A stretch of DNA of 64,000 bases, taken from contig JAFLST010000005.1 of NCBI GenBank assembly GCA_022510815.1, forward strand, positions 1-64,000. The letters run 5' to 3'. This document shows positions 42,558 to 49,726 of the stretch, piece after piece; the first letter of the stretch is position 1, and every line of letters begins with the position of its first letter. Both the position numbers and the translations under genes were made by a program. Below the pieces are notes generated by a model. It had not been told where the DNA came from, ran no database searches, and saw only the letters and a list, made by a program, of their open reading frames with translations. Origin of the DNA: Christensenellaceae bacterium. GTDB lineage: Bacteria; Bacillota; Clostridia; Christensenellales; Aristaeellaceae.

Positions 42558-42827
42558 CGCCGGACTCAGCCGCAAGGCCAAATCCAGCGATCTTGGCTAC
42601 CCAAAACCCCGGGTGGCGTCGGAGGGCTCGCAAGCCATCCGACTTCAATCAAAAACTGACGACATGCGCGTCAGCTTTTGCATTTTTCAATCGAAAAATT
42701 TCCTTGCAGGCAGGGGCAGTCTGGCATCGGACTGACCATGCCTGCAAAACTCGAAAAGGTGGCTCCGCCACTTTTTCGACACGCAAAAACGCCGGACTCA
42801 GCCGCAAGGCCAAATCCAGCGATCTTG
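42558..42827. repeat. Full family B repeat flanked by 38-bp direct repeats
   Basis: Identical 38-bp copies (42558-42595 and 42790-42827, starting CGCCGGACTCAGCC) bracket 194 bp. The insert holds H3 (GTCGGAGGG....CCATCCGAC, 42618-42643), H2 (42651-42678), H1 (stem 42706-42720/42731-42745, loop CTGGCATCGG) and H0 (TCGAAAAGGTGGC 42751-42763 with GCCACTTTTTCGA 42767-42779). H3-H2 is the inverse of 23597-23676. No gene is present in the 42514-42854 gap. Confidence 0.8.
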
Positions 42828-42854
42828 TCTGATGAGCAGTCCAAAGGGGTTCGG

Positions 42855-43811
42855 TCACTTAGTGGGAACGGTGAGGCCCCTCTCCCTGAAATAGCGGGCC
42901 GCGCCGGGATGGTAGGGCACGTCGGTGACGGAGGCGGCGAAGTCAAGGCTCACTTCCTTGGTCTTGTCGTGCTCAAGGGTGCCCAGATTGTTGAAGACAG
43001 CGGAAATGAAGTTATACACGTCCTCCTCGCTGGCGGAGTCCCTGACGATCACGACCGCGCTGATGCCCACCGTGATCACATCCTCAAGCGTGTCGTAGAC
43101 CTCGAAGCCGATGGTATTCTTGGCGTAATAAGGCGAGGAGGCGACCAGCGCGCTGATGTGCTCGTCATCCAGGCTGACCAGATACGCGTCGTTGGTCTGT
43201 GTCAGGGAGGTGACGGCGTTGGTGGGTGCGCCGGCGACCACGAATCCGGCGTCGATCTCACCCTCCCGGAGGGCCTCGATCGTTTTGCTGAAGTCATAGA
43301 AGGCGGGAGCGATGTCGGCTTCCGTCAAGCCGTAGACGCCCAGAATGTCCATGGCGTTGTAGTACACGCCGGAACCCGTCGCGCCGATGGAGACGCGCTT
43401 GCCCGCCAGATCGGCGACGCTCTTGATGGAAGGATCGAGGGTGACGATCTGAACCTGCTCCAGATACATGGCTGCCACGGCGGAAAAGTTGGTCACGGCT
43501 CCGGTCTCCGTAAACAGGCGGGTCCCGTTGTAGCCGTAGGCCATGACGTCGGACTGGACAAAGGCGATATCGGCTTCACCGGCCTTCAGGGCCTCGATAT
43601 TGGACTGGGAACCGTTGGAGGAGACGACCGTGACCTGCGTGTCCGTGGTGTCGCTGACCTTCGCGCCCATGACGGTGCCAAAGGCGAAATAAGTGCCGGT
43701 CTCGCTGCCGGTGGAAAAGGTCAGGCTGCCGCTTGTGTCGGGCTCCTTTCCGCAGGCGGTGAGCATCAGGATCATCATAAGTGCCAGAATCAGCACAAAC
43801 ACCCGTTTCAT
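42855..43811 (-). CDS. TAXI-family TRAP transporter solute receptor (lipoprotein)
   Basis: A 318-residue binding protein of the TAXI type, which captures small organic acids for TRAP importers. A lipoprotein signal is clear (hydrophobic LILALMMILML, lipobox LTAC with Cys20). Then come SGSLTFSTGSETGTYFAFGTVMG and VVSSNGSQSNIEALKAGEADIAFVQSDVMAYG, the typical TAXI core, and VSIGATGSGVYYNAMDIL. No TRAP permease (DctQM-type) lies beside it in the window, so it is an orphan or its partner is elsewhere. The promoter lies at 43874-43902. Confidence 0.9.
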   Translation of the reverse strand: MKRVFVLILALMMILMLTACGKEPDTSGSLTFSTGSETGTYFAFGTVMGAKVSDTTDTQVTVVSSNGSQSNIEALKAGEADIAFVQSDVMAYGYNGTRLFTETGAVTNFSAVAAMYLEQVQIVTLDPSIKSVADLAGKRVSIGATGSGVYYNAMDILGVYGLTEADIAPAFYDFSKTIEALREGEIDAGFVVAGAPTNAVTSLTQTNDAYLVSLDDEHISALVASSPYYAKNTIGFEVYDTLEDVITVGISAVVIVRDSASEEDVYNFISAVFNNLGTLEHDKTKEVSLDFAASVTDVPYHPGAARYFRERGLTVPTK

Positions 43812-43873
43812 CTTGAGCTACTCCTTTTAGACAGATGGGTTCGGCCGGCGTGCCTTTTTCTGTCTATTCTCTG

Positions 43874-43902
43874 ATTATACCGCAAGGAAGCCCGTTTTAC
43901 AA
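43874..43902 (-). promoter_or_regulatory. Promoter of the TAXI receptor gene
   Basis: On the minus strand TTGTAA (43902-43897), 17-nt spacer, TATAAT (43879-43874), about 65 nt before the start codon. Confidence 0.7.
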
Positions 43903-44013
43903 GTCTTTACTGGAAAATTGATGAATAACACGCTGTTTGTCCGGGCTATCCGGCTCCCGGAGGCGCCCTCGCGGATCTGGTTGACGGTCATCGAGCCGCC
44001 CCGCGCCGCGGAA

Positions 44014-44055
44014 AAGCAAACAGGGACACGGCGCGCTGACGGACGGCCATGTCCC
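44014..44055 (-). terminator. Probable terminator of the VOC-family gene
   Basis: On the minus strand GGGACATGGC folds on GCCGTGTCCC (imperfect), followed by TGTTTGCTTTTCC, just after the stop of the VOC gene. The rest of the 43903-44013 gap shows no gene. Confidence 0.5.
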
Positions 44056-44078
44056 CGCATCCGGCTCCAATCCGGCTT

Positions 44079-44501
44079 TTATCGCTCTGTCTGCTCGGTC
44101 ATGATGCCCCAGCGGATGCCGAACCTGTCGACAAAAACAACCCGGCACGAGCTGTAGGGCGTGGCTTCCATGGGATAGATGGTCCTGCTCCCTTCCTTCA
44201 TGACCTCATAGGCCCGCCGCACCTCTTCCTTCGTGTCGCACATGATCGTGAGGAAATTGGAGTAGCACGTCTGGAAGTCAATGTTCACGTTGTCGCTCAT
44301 GATGATTCTCTGGCCGCCCAGCAGGAGCTCCGAATGATAGACATACTCCTTCTGATGCTCCCTCAGCAGCGGATTGTAGTCAGGGTCATTGGCTTCGCCG
44401 TAGGTCGTCAGGCAGGTGATCCTTCCGCCAAAGGCCTTCTCATACAGGTGAATCGCTTCCCGGCATTGGCCGCCGAAATTCAGCGTGGGCACAAAATGCA
44501 T
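44079..44501 (-). CDS. VOC-superfamily (PhnB-like) protein
   Basis: A 140-residue single-domain protein of the glyoxalase/VOC superfamily, PhnB subtype. Signs are FVPTLNFGGQCREAIHLYEKAFGG, YVYHSELLLGGQRIIMSDN, and FVDRFGIRWGIM at the end. The two beta-alpha-beta-beta-beta units are visible. Proteins of this type can be thiol or drug-modifying enzymes, but most have no known reaction. The ATG at 44501 follows GAAGGGGAG by 7 nt; a longer in-frame upstream stretch is not needed. Probably monocistronic. Confidence 0.85.
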   Translation of the reverse strand: MHFVPTLNFGGQCREAIHLYEKAFGGRITCLTTYGEANDPDYNPLLREHQKEYVYHSELLLGGQRIIMSDNVNIDFQTCYSNFLTIMCDTKEEVRRAYEVMKEGSRTIYPMEATPYSSCRVVFVDRFGIRWGIMTEQTER

Positions 44502-44641
44502 GTCTGTTCTCCCCTTCATTCGCGTGCTGTCACGTCCCCTCGCCGCGGGAACGGACGCCTGTTCATTATACATCAGGCGCTCCCGCCGTCTTGTAAAAAA
44601 ACGACAGGCCGATTCCACGGGCCCGGGCGACGCTTCCCGGC

Positions 44642-44765
44642 AAAAAACCCCTCCGGTCGCCCGGAGGAGTTCTGATGGCGTCTGGAGAGCGGCTTACTTC
44701 CTGTAGCCGCACTTGTAGGATTTGTTTCTATGATACCGCACAATGCCGGAACTGAAACACCCGCG
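44642..44765 (-). ncRNA. Candidate structured RNA ending in a terminator, 3' of the GT2 gene
   Basis: On the minus strand, after the GT2 stop, TGTTTC (44759-44754) pairs with GAAACA (44728-44723), enclosing a CCG/CGG mini-stem. AGCCGC and GCGGCT (44710-44705/44694-44689 as read on this strand) form a second hairpin. A strong terminator follows (CCTCCGG/CCGGAGG, 44650-44667, then TTTTTT). The same strand also has an open frame ending NKSYKCGYRK-stop (TAA at 44694) with no obvious start. It may be a 3' UTR element, a small RNA or a remnant peptide gene. Confidence 0.35.
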
Positions 44766-44784
44766 GGCAAAACCCTTTTGACCC

Positions 44785-45561
44785 TCACCATTTCCAGCCC
44801 CAGAGGTTGAAATATTTGATCGTGCTCATGACGTGACGCATCACGCCGCCGAGGGTGTGGGCGCTGTCCCGGCTCCACGCGTGGGTGATGATCATATCGG
44901 GGTGGTAGACGATCGCGCCCTTGCGCAGCACCCGGCGGCTGAGGTCGGAGTCCTCATGATACATGAAGAAGCGCTTGTCGAACCCGCCGATCTGCTGGAA
45001 ATAGGCCGTGCGGATGAGCATGAAGCACCCCGTGGCGAACTCCACGCAGGTGGGCATGGTGATGCTCGCCCCGGCCAGCGTATAGTCCGCCCGCCACTGG
45101 GCAAACCGCCCGCCCAGCCGCTCCAGCTTGCCGCCTAACAGATACCGCACTGTCGGCGCGCGCTTGGGCAGATACTGCACCGTGCCGTCCTCGTTGAGCA
45201 CATGGGGGGTCAGCACCGCCACGTCCGGGTGCGCGTCCATGTACTGCACCATCCGGGAGAGCAGGTCCGGCGGGAAGGTCACGTCCGGGTTGCAGACCAG
45301 ATGATAGCGGGACTGCAGGTTGTTCAGCACCGCGTTGTGCCCGCCGCCGTAGCCCATGTTGCGCCCCTGCGGCAGATAGGTCGCGCCCTGACACTGCCAG
45401 AGAATCTTCTGCCCCATGCTGTCCTGCGGCGAGTTATCCACGATATACAGCTGCAGCATGATGTCCGAATCCTGCAGGCACTGCACCGTTTTCAGCACCT
45501 GCGCGCCGGAATGGTACAGCACGATGCAGGCGGACAGGATGGGATTGGTCAAATACGGCAT
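44785..45561 (-). CDS. Glycosyltransferase family 2 protein
   Basis: A 258-residue GT-A glycosyltransferase, similar to rhamnosyltransferase-type GT2 enzymes of wall or exopolysaccharide synthesis. The nucleotide-sugar fold starts at LSACIVLYHSGAQV, with LYIVDNSPQDS, NMGYGGGHNAVLNN, and LVCNPDVTFPPD as the DxD-equivalent (NPD). CVEFATGCFMLIRTAYFQQIGGFDKRFFMYHEDSDLSRRV carries the acceptor-site ED. There is no membrane helix. GGAGGGAGCG precedes the ATG at 45561. It is divergent from the GntR regulator. Confidence 0.9.
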   Translation of the reverse strand: MPYLTNPILSACIVLYHSGAQVLKTVQCLQDSDIMLQLYIVDNSPQDSMGQKILWQCQGATYLPQGRNMGYGGGHNAVLNNLQSRYHLVCNPDVTFPPDLLSRMVQYMDAHPDVAVLTPHVLNEDGTVQYLPKRAPTVRYLLGGKLERLGGRFAQWRADYTLAGASITMPTCVEFATGCFMLIRTAYFQQIGGFDKRFFMYHEDSDLSRRVLRKGAIVYHPDMIITHAWSRDSAHTLGGVMRHVMSTIKYFNLWGWKW

Positions 45562-45620
45562 ACGCTCCCTCCGGAATTCGATCAGATGGCACAGCCTCAA
45601 ACGACGTTCGCTTCCCTGCT

Positions 45621-45649
45621 ATTGTACTCGCAAACGCGCGATTTGTCCA
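45621..45649 (-). promoter_or_regulatory. Promoter of the GT2 gene
   Basis: On the minus strand TGGACA (45649-45644), 17-nt spacer, TACAAT (45626-45621). It diverges from the GntR gene. Confidence 0.65.
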
Positions 45650-45650
45650 T

Positions 45651-45723
45651 AAAGGTGTGGAAATTTGTCAGCGGAGAGGCTGCGAAAAAGCGCCTTTGCA
45701 CCACAAAGTTGTGGAAATTTGCC
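45651..45723. promoter_or_regulatory. Two direct-repeat operator candidates between GT2 and GntR genes
   Basis: AAAGGTGTGGAAATTTGTC (45651-45669) and AAAGTTGTGGAAATTTGCC (45705-45723) match at 17 of 19 positions. They are 54 bp apart, about five helix turns. One abuts the GT2 -35 box, the other overlaps the weak -35 (TGGAAA 45712-45717) of the GntR promoter, whose -10 is TATACT (45735-45740). They are good candidates for autoregulation. Confidence 0.6.
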
Positions 45724-45766
45724 GCCCGGCATGCTATACTGGAGGCATTGACGGAGGTGGATTGCC

Positions 45767-46480
45767 ATGACTACGCCCGCACTGACCCACGACAGCGCCA
45801 GCCCGCTCTACAGGCAGCTCATGCAGCGGCTGCGCGCGGATATCTCCGGCGGGGTGTACCCTGCCCACAGCCGCATCCCCTCCGAGCAGGAGCTGTGCGA
45901 GACCTACGGGGTCAGCCGCGTCACGGTGCGCAAGGCGCTGGGCGAGCTGACGCAGGAGGGGCTGCTCAAGCGCCAGCAGGGCAAGGGCACCTTTGTGTGC
46001 ATCCCGCGGCTCTACTCCGACCTCAAGGACGTCAACAGCTTCCACGCCGCCTGCCGCCTGATGGGCTGCCAGCCCGGCGCCCGGCTGATCCACGCGCAGC
46101 TCGTCCGCGCCGGCGAGGAGGACCTCGGAAAGCTCGGCTGCCCGGACCCGCAGGTGGTGGAGATCACGCGCCTGCGCCTCGCCGACGACATGCCCGTGAT
46201 GCTGGAGACGAACCGCTTCCCGCTCTCCTACGCGTGGCTGCTGGAGGAGACCCTCTCCGGCTCGCTCTACGCGCTGCTGGAGGCGCGGGGCATTCTGGCC
46301 AGCCGGGGCATCCACGAGATCTCCCTGACCTACGCCACCGCCGCGCAGGCAAGGCTCCTGACCGTTGACCCCGGCAGCGCCCTGATGCGCCTCGATCAGG
46401 TCATCTACGACCAGCACGACCGCCCGCTGCACACCTCGCATCAGGTGATCCGCGGCGACCGGTTCACCTTCCAAATCTGA
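45767..46480 (+). CDS. GntR-family transcriptional regulator (HutC/UTRA type)
   Basis: A 237-residue regulator. The N-terminal winged helix (1-75) has PLYRQLMQRLRADISGGVYPAHSRIPSEQELCETYGVSRVTVRKAL and a GKGTFV wing. The C-terminal UTRA ligand domain (80-237) has GARLIHAQLV, VVEITRLRLADDMPVMLETNRFP and PGSALMRLDQVIYDQHDRPLHTSHQVIRGDRFTF. UTRA proteins usually bind sugar phosphates or amino-acid derivatives. GGAGGTG precedes the ATG. It is followed after 13 nt by the phosphatase and then the acetyltransferase, probably one transcript. Confidence 0.92.
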   Translation: MTTPALTHDSASPLYRQLMQRLRADISGGVYPAHSRIPSEQELCETYGVSRVTVRKALGELTQEGLLKRQQGKGTFVCIPRLYSDLKDVNSFHAACRLMGCQPGARLIHAQLVRAGEEDLGKLGCPDPQVVEITRLRLADDMPVMLETNRFPLSYAWLLEETLSGSLYALLEARGILASRGIHEISLTYATAAQARLLTVDPGSALMRLDQVIYDQHDRPLHTSHQVIRGDRFTFQI

Positions 46481-46493
46481 CGGAGGAGATACC

Positions 46494-47249
46494 ATGCGAC
46501 TGATTTTTGTGCGGCACGCCGAGCCGGACTACGTCCACGATTCCCTGACCGAAAAGGGCCGCGTGGAGGCCGAGATTCTCTCCGCCCGGCTGTGCAGGGT
46601 CGACGTGAAGAACTACTATGTCTCGCCCATGGGCCGCGCCCGGGAAACCGCCGCCTACACCCTTGACAAGCTGGGCCGCACCGCCGAGGTGATGCCATGG
46701 CTGGCGGAGTTCCGGGGCCACAGCTTCGACCCCTTCGCGGGCCACGACCGCATCCCGTGGGACTACCGGCCCCTCGAGTGGATGCACCGCCCCCTGCTCT
46801 GGGACGTGAACCACTGGACGGAGGACGAGCTGACCCGCTCCGGCACCACCGACGCCATCTGGCGGGAGACCTGCGAGGGCATCGACGCGCTGCTTGCCCG
46901 GCATGGCTACGTCCGCGACGGCGGCATCTACCGCTGCGAGGACAACCGCCCCGACACGCTGATGTTCTTCTGCCACTTCGGCATCTCCATGGCGGTGATG
47001 GGCCACCTGACGGGCATCTCGCCGATGGTTTTGTGGCAGTGCTTCTCCGCGCTGCCCTCGTCGGTCACCACCCTCGTCACCGAGGAGCGGATCAAGGGCG
47101 AGGTCATCTTCCGCTGCATGCAGCTGGGCGACCTGTCCCACCTCTACGCCGCCGGGGAGCGCCCCTCCACCGCGGGCCAGTATCCCGAGTGCTATACCGG
47201 CATCGACTCCACCGAGCCGCCGGAGTGGGCCGCGAAAAAGAAGAAGTAA
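46494..47249 (+). CDS. Histidine phosphatase family protein
   Basis: A 251-residue phosphoglycerate-mutase-like phosphatase. The catalytic RHG-type motif is present as FVRHAEPDY (Arg8, His9 phosphorylated in the family), with YVSPMGRARETAAY and a second His in MFFCHFGISMAVMG. The substrate is unknown; small phosphate esters or proteins are possible. The end is Lys-rich (AAKKKK). GGAGGAG precedes the ATG. Confidence 0.88.
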   Translation: MRLIFVRHAEPDYVHDSLTEKGRVEAEILSARLCRVDVKNYYVSPMGRARETAAYTLDKLGRTAEVMPWLAEFRGHSFDPFAGHDRIPWDYRPLEWMHRPLLWDVNHWTEDELTRSGTTDAIWRETCEGIDALLARHGYVRDGGIYRCEDNRPDTLMFFCHFGISMAVMGHLTGISPMVLWQCFSALPSSVTTLVTEERIKGEVIFRCMQLGDLSHLYAAGERPSTAGQYPECYTGIDSTEPPEWAAKKKK

Positions 47250-47269
47250 TCCCCCTCAGGAGGAAGCTT

Positions 47270-47806
47270 ATGCAAATCAAAAAGCCGCTCGAGGGCGAGC
47301 GGATCACGATACGCGATTATCGCCGGGAGGACCAGCCCGCCATCACCGGGATGTGGTTTGACCCGGTCAACGGGCAATACATGATCGATCCCACGGCGGA
47401 CTATGTGGACGACTGGTACCGCACGGCGCTGGAGGAGATGGAGGACAACCCGGAGGGCTATTACCTCGCCGTCTTGCTCCGCGGCACGGACAGGGTCATC
47501 GGCTCCTGCTGCATGTTCCCCGATGAAACGCGCGAGTGCTGGGACATCGGCTACTGCGTGCACAGGGAGTTCTGGCGCAGGGGCGTCGGCACGGAGCTGG
47601 TGGGGCTGCTCATCGGCTGGATTCGCGCCCACGGCGGCACGCAGATCACCGCCGAGGTCGCCAAGGACAACGTCGGCTCCAACCGGCTGCTGCGGCACTA
47701 CGGCTTTCAGGTGCTGCGGGAGGCGAGTTTCGATAAGTACCACATGGGCATCACCTTCGAGAGCTACATCTACGGGCTGCGGCTGGACGATTCCTCCGCG
47801 GAGTAG
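47270..47806 (+). CDS. GNAT-family N-acetyltransferase
   Basis: A 178-residue acetyltransferase of the RimJ/RimL-like type. Marks are ITIRDYRREDQPAI, the strand set LAVLLRGTDRVIGSCCMFP, the acetyl-CoA loop HREFWRRGVGTELVGLLIGW and AKDNVGSNRLLRHYGF. The substrate cannot be told. AGGAGG lies 6 nt before the ATG, 20 nt after the phosphatase stop. Confidence 0.88.
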   Translation: MQIKKPLEGERITIRDYRREDQPAITGMWFDPVNGQYMIDPTADYVDDWYRTALEEMEDNPEGYYLAVLLRGTDRVIGSCCMFPDETRECWDIGYCVHREFWRRGVGTELVGLLIGWIRAHGGTQITAEVAKDNVGSNRLLRHYGFQVLREASFDKYHMGITFESYIYGLRLDDSSAE

Positions 47807-47815
47807 CCCCCGTCC

Positions 47816-48655
47816 TCACAGCCCCAGCGCCCGGATCAGCCCCGGCAGCGCCTGTTCAAAAGCGGCCCCGTACCGAAGCGGCAGGCCGTTTTTCAGCGTG
47901 CGGAGCATCGCGTCGTGGGTGAAGTCGACGGCGATCCGCGTGGCCTCGGAGGTGCTCTTTCCGCAGAGCATCGCGCCCATCAGCGCGCTGGCGAACACGT
48001 CGCCCGTGCCGTAGAAGACCTGCGACAGATGCTCCGCGCCCGCGTAGGAGAAGGTTCCGTCCGCCGCGCAGAAGCCCGCCGCGCCGAACAGACCGTCCCG
48101 CCTCACGCCCGTGATGATCGCCTGCCCGCAGCCGTACCTCGCCGCGAGGCCCTCCAGCAGCCGCTTGACCGCGCTTTTGTCCGGCTCCGGGTCGTAGGGC
48201 GCGTCCATGAGGATACACGCCTCGGTCAGGTTGGGCACGATCACGTCCGCCAGGCGGCAGAGCTGGCCCATCTCCGCGGCCATCGCGTCGGTGTAGGTCG
48301 CGTAGAGCCGCCCCTGATCGGCCATCACCGGGTCGACCAGCGTCAGTCCCCCCGGCCCGCGATAGCGCTCGATCACGCTGCCCACCAGCTCGATCTGCTC
48401 AAAGGAGCCCAGAAAGCCGCTGTACACCCCGTCGAAGCGCAGCGGCAGGGTCGCGAAATGGTCGAGGATGCCGCGCATCTCCCCCGTCAGGTCGAGGCAG
48501 GTGTAGCCCGTGAACTCCCCGGTGTGGGTCGAGAGCAGCGCCGTCGGCAGCGCGGACGCGTGGATGCCGCAGGCCGAGAGGATCGGCACCGCCACCGTCA
48601 GCGAACAGCGGCCCACGCAGGACAGATCGTTGATCGCAAGGACTTGCTTCTGCAA
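47816..48655 (-). CDS. Pyridoxal/pyridoxamine kinase
   Basis: A 279-residue ribokinase-fold kinase of the PdxK/PdxY group, phosphorylating vitamin B6 vitamers. It shows VLAINDLSCVGRCSLTVAVPILSACGIHASALPTALLSTHTGEF, the FDGVYSGFLGS strand, DPVMADQGRLY with the active-site Asp, PNLTEACILMD, and the anion-hole VFYGTGDVFASAL with the catalytic Asp. It converges on the acetyltransferase gene with a 9-nt gap. Confidence 0.92.
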   Translation of the reverse strand: MQKQVLAINDLSCVGRCSLTVAVPILSACGIHASALPTALLSTHTGEFTGYTCLDLTGEMRGILDHFATLPLRFDGVYSGFLGSFEQIELVGSVIERYRGPGGLTLVDPVMADQGRLYATYTDAMAAEMGQLCRLADVIVPNLTEACILMDAPYDPEPDKSAVKRLLEGLAARYGCGQAIITGVRRDGLFGAAGFCAADGTFSYAGAEHLSQVFYGTGDVFASALMGAMLCGKSTSEATRIAVDFTHDAMLRTLKNGLPLRYGAAFEQALPGLIRALGL

Positions 48656-48787
48656 TGGGATGGTCTCCTTTTCTTATTCTTCAGCAGACAAGACGGCGAA
48701 CAGGTGCCCCCCTGCCCGCCGCTGTTTCATCGCTGCGCCAGCGTCTGGCGCCTGTACAAAGCGGGGATGGTTTTCCCTTCCCCGACC

Positions 48788-49468
48788 TTACCAGTCCGAA
48801 CTCCAGTTGGTCGCGCCGCTGTCCCAGCTGTCATAGCTGGAGCTGGAGCCCCAATCATAAGAGTCCCTGCTCTCGTGATAGTAATCGCTGCTCTTGAAGT
48901 CCTCCGCGCCATAGGCATCGTCGTACTTTGAGGACAGGTAATAGTCTTTCGGCTGCTCCGTCCAGTCCGCCGTCCCGCGCCATTGGGTCCATGCGTTCAG
49001 CTCATGGCTGAACACATACCAGTCGTTATAATCGTAGTAATAGGTCTGATTCTGATACTGATAATAGCCCTTCGGCTTCCTGGCGAAGATCGAAACGCTC
49101 ACGACCACAAGCGCCGCGCAAAGGGCCAGAAACACCGCAAGGATCGCCCGCCCGGCTTTGTTCTTCTTTTTATCCGGCGCCGCCGCGGCTGCGCCGCGCC
49201 GCCTGAGCTCCACCTCCGATTTGAGCTTTTCATACAGCTCGTTCACGGCATAGGCCTCGTCGGGCCCCTGATAGCGCACGGCGCGGGAGCCGTCATCCTT
49301 GTTCTTATAGACGACGCAATCGCCGTTTTCGTCCCGGTAGATGCCAAACGCGCGGGGCTCGCGGCAGTCCTCGCCGATGAAAAAGCGCATCCTTTCCAAG
49401 GGCATGCCCTTTTCAGCGCAGAACGCCTTCAATTCCTCAATGGTCTTTGGTTTCTCATAGGTCACCAT
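48788..49468 (-). CDS. Hypothetical single-span membrane protein with Tyr/Ser/Asp-rich tail
   Basis: A 226-residue protein I do not recognise. Residues 1-95 form a small soluble domain (KTIEELKAFCAEKGMPLERMRFFIGED..FGIYRDENGDCVVYKNKDDGSRAVRYQG..EAYAVNELYEKLKSEV). A basic linker (DKKKNKAGR) and one TM helix (AILAVFLALCAALVVVSVSIF) follow. The outside tail of about 100 residues is full of Tyr, Ser, Asp and Trp (YYQYQNQTYYYDYNDWYVF; DYYHESRDSYDWGSSSSYDSWDS). The positive-inside rule puts the N-terminal domain in the cytosol. ATG 49468 follows GGAGGTG. Promoter at 49532-49561. Confidence 0.7.
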   Translation of the reverse strand: MVTYEKPKTIEELKAFCAEKGMPLERMRFFIGEDCREPRAFGIYRDENGDCVVYKNKDDGSRAVRYQGPDEAYAVNELYEKLKSEVELRRRGAAAAAPDKKKNKAGRAILAVFLALCAALVVVSVSIFARKPKGYYQYQNQTYYYDYNDWYVFSHELNAWTQWRGTADWTEQPKDYYLSSKYDDAYGAEDFKSSDYYHESRDSYDWGSSSSYDSWDSGATNWSSDW

Positions 49469-49531
49469 CAGCACCTCCAGCGATGGAATGAGCGGGTTCC
49501 AGCAGACAGCCTTCGCCGGTGATTCCCCGTC

Positions 49532-49561
49532 ATTATACTGAATACCGCGCGCCGTTGTCAA
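49532..49561 (-). promoter_or_regulatory. Promoter of the Tyr/Ser-rich membrane protein gene
   Basis: On the minus strand a perfect TTGACA (49561-49556), 18-nt spacer and TATAAT (49537-49532). Confidence 0.75.
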
Positions 49562-49656
49562 GGAAAAGGCAGAGCCCGGCAGGAGGAAAGGGGAAACGTC
49601 TCGTGCAGCCCTTGCTTTTCCCCTTCTCCGCCGCATTTGTAAATTCTTTGAAAGCC

Positions 49657-49685
49657 TTGCAATCGCCGCCGCAATTCGCTACAAT
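49657..49685 (+). promoter_or_regulatory. Promoter of the L,D-transpeptidase gene
   Basis: TTGCAA (49657-49662), 17-nt spacer, TACAAT (49680-49685), 41 nt before the start codon. Confidence 0.7.
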
Positions 49686-49726
49686 AGGATGTGATACGAT
49701 AACTTTCCGCGGAAAGGCGGTGCGCC

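Noticed and set aside
43918-44157. A short plus-strand open frame with an ATG in the gap before the VOC gene
   Set aside because: There is no ribosome site, the composition is not protein-like, and it overlaps the promoter and terminator signals of the neighbouring minus-strand genes.
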